From positions 1 through 14,546 of the forward strand of contig JAZUOG010000019.1 of assembly GCA_045604545.1 (NCBI GenBank): a stretch of DNA of 14,546 nucleotides. The letters run 5' to 3'. The stretch is from RGIG1959 sp045604545. GTDB taxonomy: Bacteria; Bacillota; Clostridia; Oscillospirales; Acutalibacteraceae. The translations under genes were made by a program, and so were the position numbers. Positions 14,190 through 14,546 of this stretch are shown here, piece by piece. Below the pieces are notes generated by a model. That model did no database searches and was not told the origin of the DNA. It saw only the letters and a list, made by a program, of their open reading frames with translations. How positions within the stretch are numbered: position 1 is the first letter of the stretch; the number at the start of each line of letters is the position of its first letter.

Positions 14190-14388
14190 TCTTTACCTCC
14201 GTTTCTCCCGGGACAGACGGAACCGGATCAGGGGCCGGATCAGGGGCCGGATCAGGATCACCGGGAACCGGTGTGTCAGGAACCTTATTTTTCGAGGGCC
14301 TGAAAGTTTCAACCGGAGTTTCAACGGCCGGTGCCGGGTCCGCTTCACGCGGAAAAAGTTTGTCATAAGCTTCTGAATTAAAACGCAT
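14152..14388 (-). CDS. First late gene: small acidic Pro/Asp-rich protein, 78 aa
   Basis: Starts MRFNSEAYDKLFPREADPAP and is dominated by Pro, Asp and Glu, with a DPAPDPAPDPVP stretch encoded by 12-bp repeats; no membrane segment and probably disordered. GGAGGAG precedes the ATG at 14388. It is the first gene after the late promoter. Position upstream of the capsid gene and small acidic character would suit a scaffolding or head-assembly protein (phi29 gp7 is 98 aa), which is otherwise missing here, but gp7 is a helical coiled coil and this is not, so the idea is weak. I do not recognise the family. Confidence 0.65.
   Translation of the reverse strand: MRFNSEAYDKLFPREADPAPAVETPVETFRPSKNKVPDTPVPGDPDPAPDPAPDPVPSVPGETEVKNDDGGPGQSDSE
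14225..14256. repeat. 12-bp tandem repeat GGATCAGGGGCC
   Basis: Two exact 12-base units (14225-14236 and 14237-14248) and an 8-base partial third copy lie in frame in the first late gene and encode repeated Asp-Pro-Ala-Pro units. Such repeats change copy number easily by slippage. Confidence 0.7.
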
Positions 14389-14432
14389 AACACTCCTCCT
14401 TTGTTAAATCGTGTTTTAAGTTTCCTAAGATT

Positions 14433-14461
14433 AACATAACATCGGTTGCCGATTATGTCAA
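14433..14461 (-). promoter_or_regulatory. Strong late promoter with dyad in its spacer
   Basis: On the - strand TTGACA (14456-14461) is a perfect -35 box, followed after exactly 17 bases by TATGTT (14433-14438, 4 of 6 to consensus). The spacer holds a dyad, ATCGG-TTG-CCGAT (14441-14453), well placed for a repressor or activator. The -35 box overlaps the right parS palindrome. A leader of about 40 bases precedes the first late gene. No other comparable promoter is seen for the late operon. Confidence 0.75.
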
Positions 14462-14477
14462 TGTTTCACGTGAAACA
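14462..14477. promoter_or_regulatory. parS: parS site (host ParB/Spo0J binding), right end
   Basis: A second perfect TGTTTCACGTGAAACA, identical to the left-end copy; here symmetry extends to 20 bp (14460-14479). Its inner edge overlaps the -35 box of the late promoter, so a bound ParB could also block or alter late transcription. Its position 69 bases from the right end mirrors the left copy, 19 bases from the left end. Confidence 0.85.
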
Positions 14478-14482
14478 TTCCG

Positions 14483-14489
14483 GTCGGAT
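14483..14489. repeat. Inverted short match to left end (GTCGGAT / ATCCGAC)
   Basis: GTCGGAT here is the reverse complement of ATCCGAC at 11-17. In both ends the heptamer lies on the outer side of the parS palindrome, 2 bases away at left and 5 at right. The match is short, but its shared position relative to parS makes it notable as a relic of related ends. Confidence 0.4.
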
Positions 14490-14507
14490 ATGCCCGGAAA
14501 TGATCCT

Positions 14508-14528
14508 TTTCGAATGTATATTCGAAAT
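14508..14528. repeat. Right copy of terminal module with 8-bp dyad
   Basis: TTTCGAAT-GTAT-ATTCGAAA (14508-14527) is an 8-bp inverted repeat with a 4-base centre. Read on the - strand, bases 14528-14511 give ATTTCGAA-N6-TTCG, the same module as at 36-53. It lies 19 bases from the right end and may be an origin or terminal protein recognition element. Function unknown. Confidence 0.5.
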
Positions 14529-14546
14529 TTAGAAAAGTTTTCAATC

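Noticed and set aside
14488..14501. ATATGCCCGGAAAT, similar to the Noc-binding palindrome ATTTCCCGGGAAAT
   Set aside because: Only 11 of 14 positions agree, one half is disrupted and the element is not palindromic; too weak to call, although its closeness to parS made it worth noting.

Overview
The window looks like a nearly complete genome of a very small phi29-like podovirus: a linear, protein-primed tailed phage of about 14.5 kb. It carries a protein-primed family B DNA polymerase, a probable terminal protein encoded directly upstream of it, a gp16-type packaging ATPase, a phi29-type major capsid protein with a C-terminal Ig-like domain, upper and lower collar proteins, gp9-like tail proteins, a GH73 endolysin and a small holin-like protein. 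Almost every gene has a strong AGGAGG-type ribosome binding site, GC is moderate, and two perfect Firmicutes-type parS sites are present. Together these point to a Gram-positive host, probably a clostridial Firmicute. I see no integrase, repressor, tRNA, IS element or CRISPR array, so the phage is probably lytic.

Layout. Bases 1-239 are a left terminal control region: a parS palindrome, a second dyad element, a GC-rich hairpin, a pair of 10-bp direct repeats and a sigma-A-like promoter. Bases 240-5589 (+ strand) are an early/replication/packaging operon: an unknown protein, a small frameshifted gene, an unknown protein, an SSB-like candidate, an unknown protein overlapping the terminal protein candidate by 110 nt, terminal protein, DNA polymerase, packaging ATPase, and a 46-aa peptide. 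Bases 5590-5708 hold a terminator that should work on both strands. Bases 5709-14388 (- strand) are the late operon, read from the right end inwards: small acidic Pro/Asp protein, holin-like protein, fibre, major capsid, endolysin, portal (upper collar), lower collar, a short tail knob-like protein and a 993-aa tail hub/receptor-binding protein. Bases 14389-14546 are the right terminal control region, with a strong late promoter (TTGACA-17-TATGTT) directly abutting a second parS site.

How it works together. Two divergently placed, inward-firing promoters, one near each end, drive early and late blocks that converge on a central terminator. Terminal protein and polymerase would start replication at both ends, the ATPase would fill a phi29-type prohead through the portal, and the collar/knob/hub proteins build the short tail. 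The endolysin lacks a signal peptide and needs the holin.

The most striking signal is the pair of identical 16-bp parS sites (TGTTTCACGTGAAACA), one inside each terminal region and none elsewhere, in a genome that encodes no ParB. I infer that the phage recruits the host ParB/Spo0J to both ends, for segregation, nucleoid or spore capture, or control of late transcription. The ends also share other inverted sequence modules. The first and last bases show no inverted terminal repeat, so a few to some tens of terminal bases may be missing.
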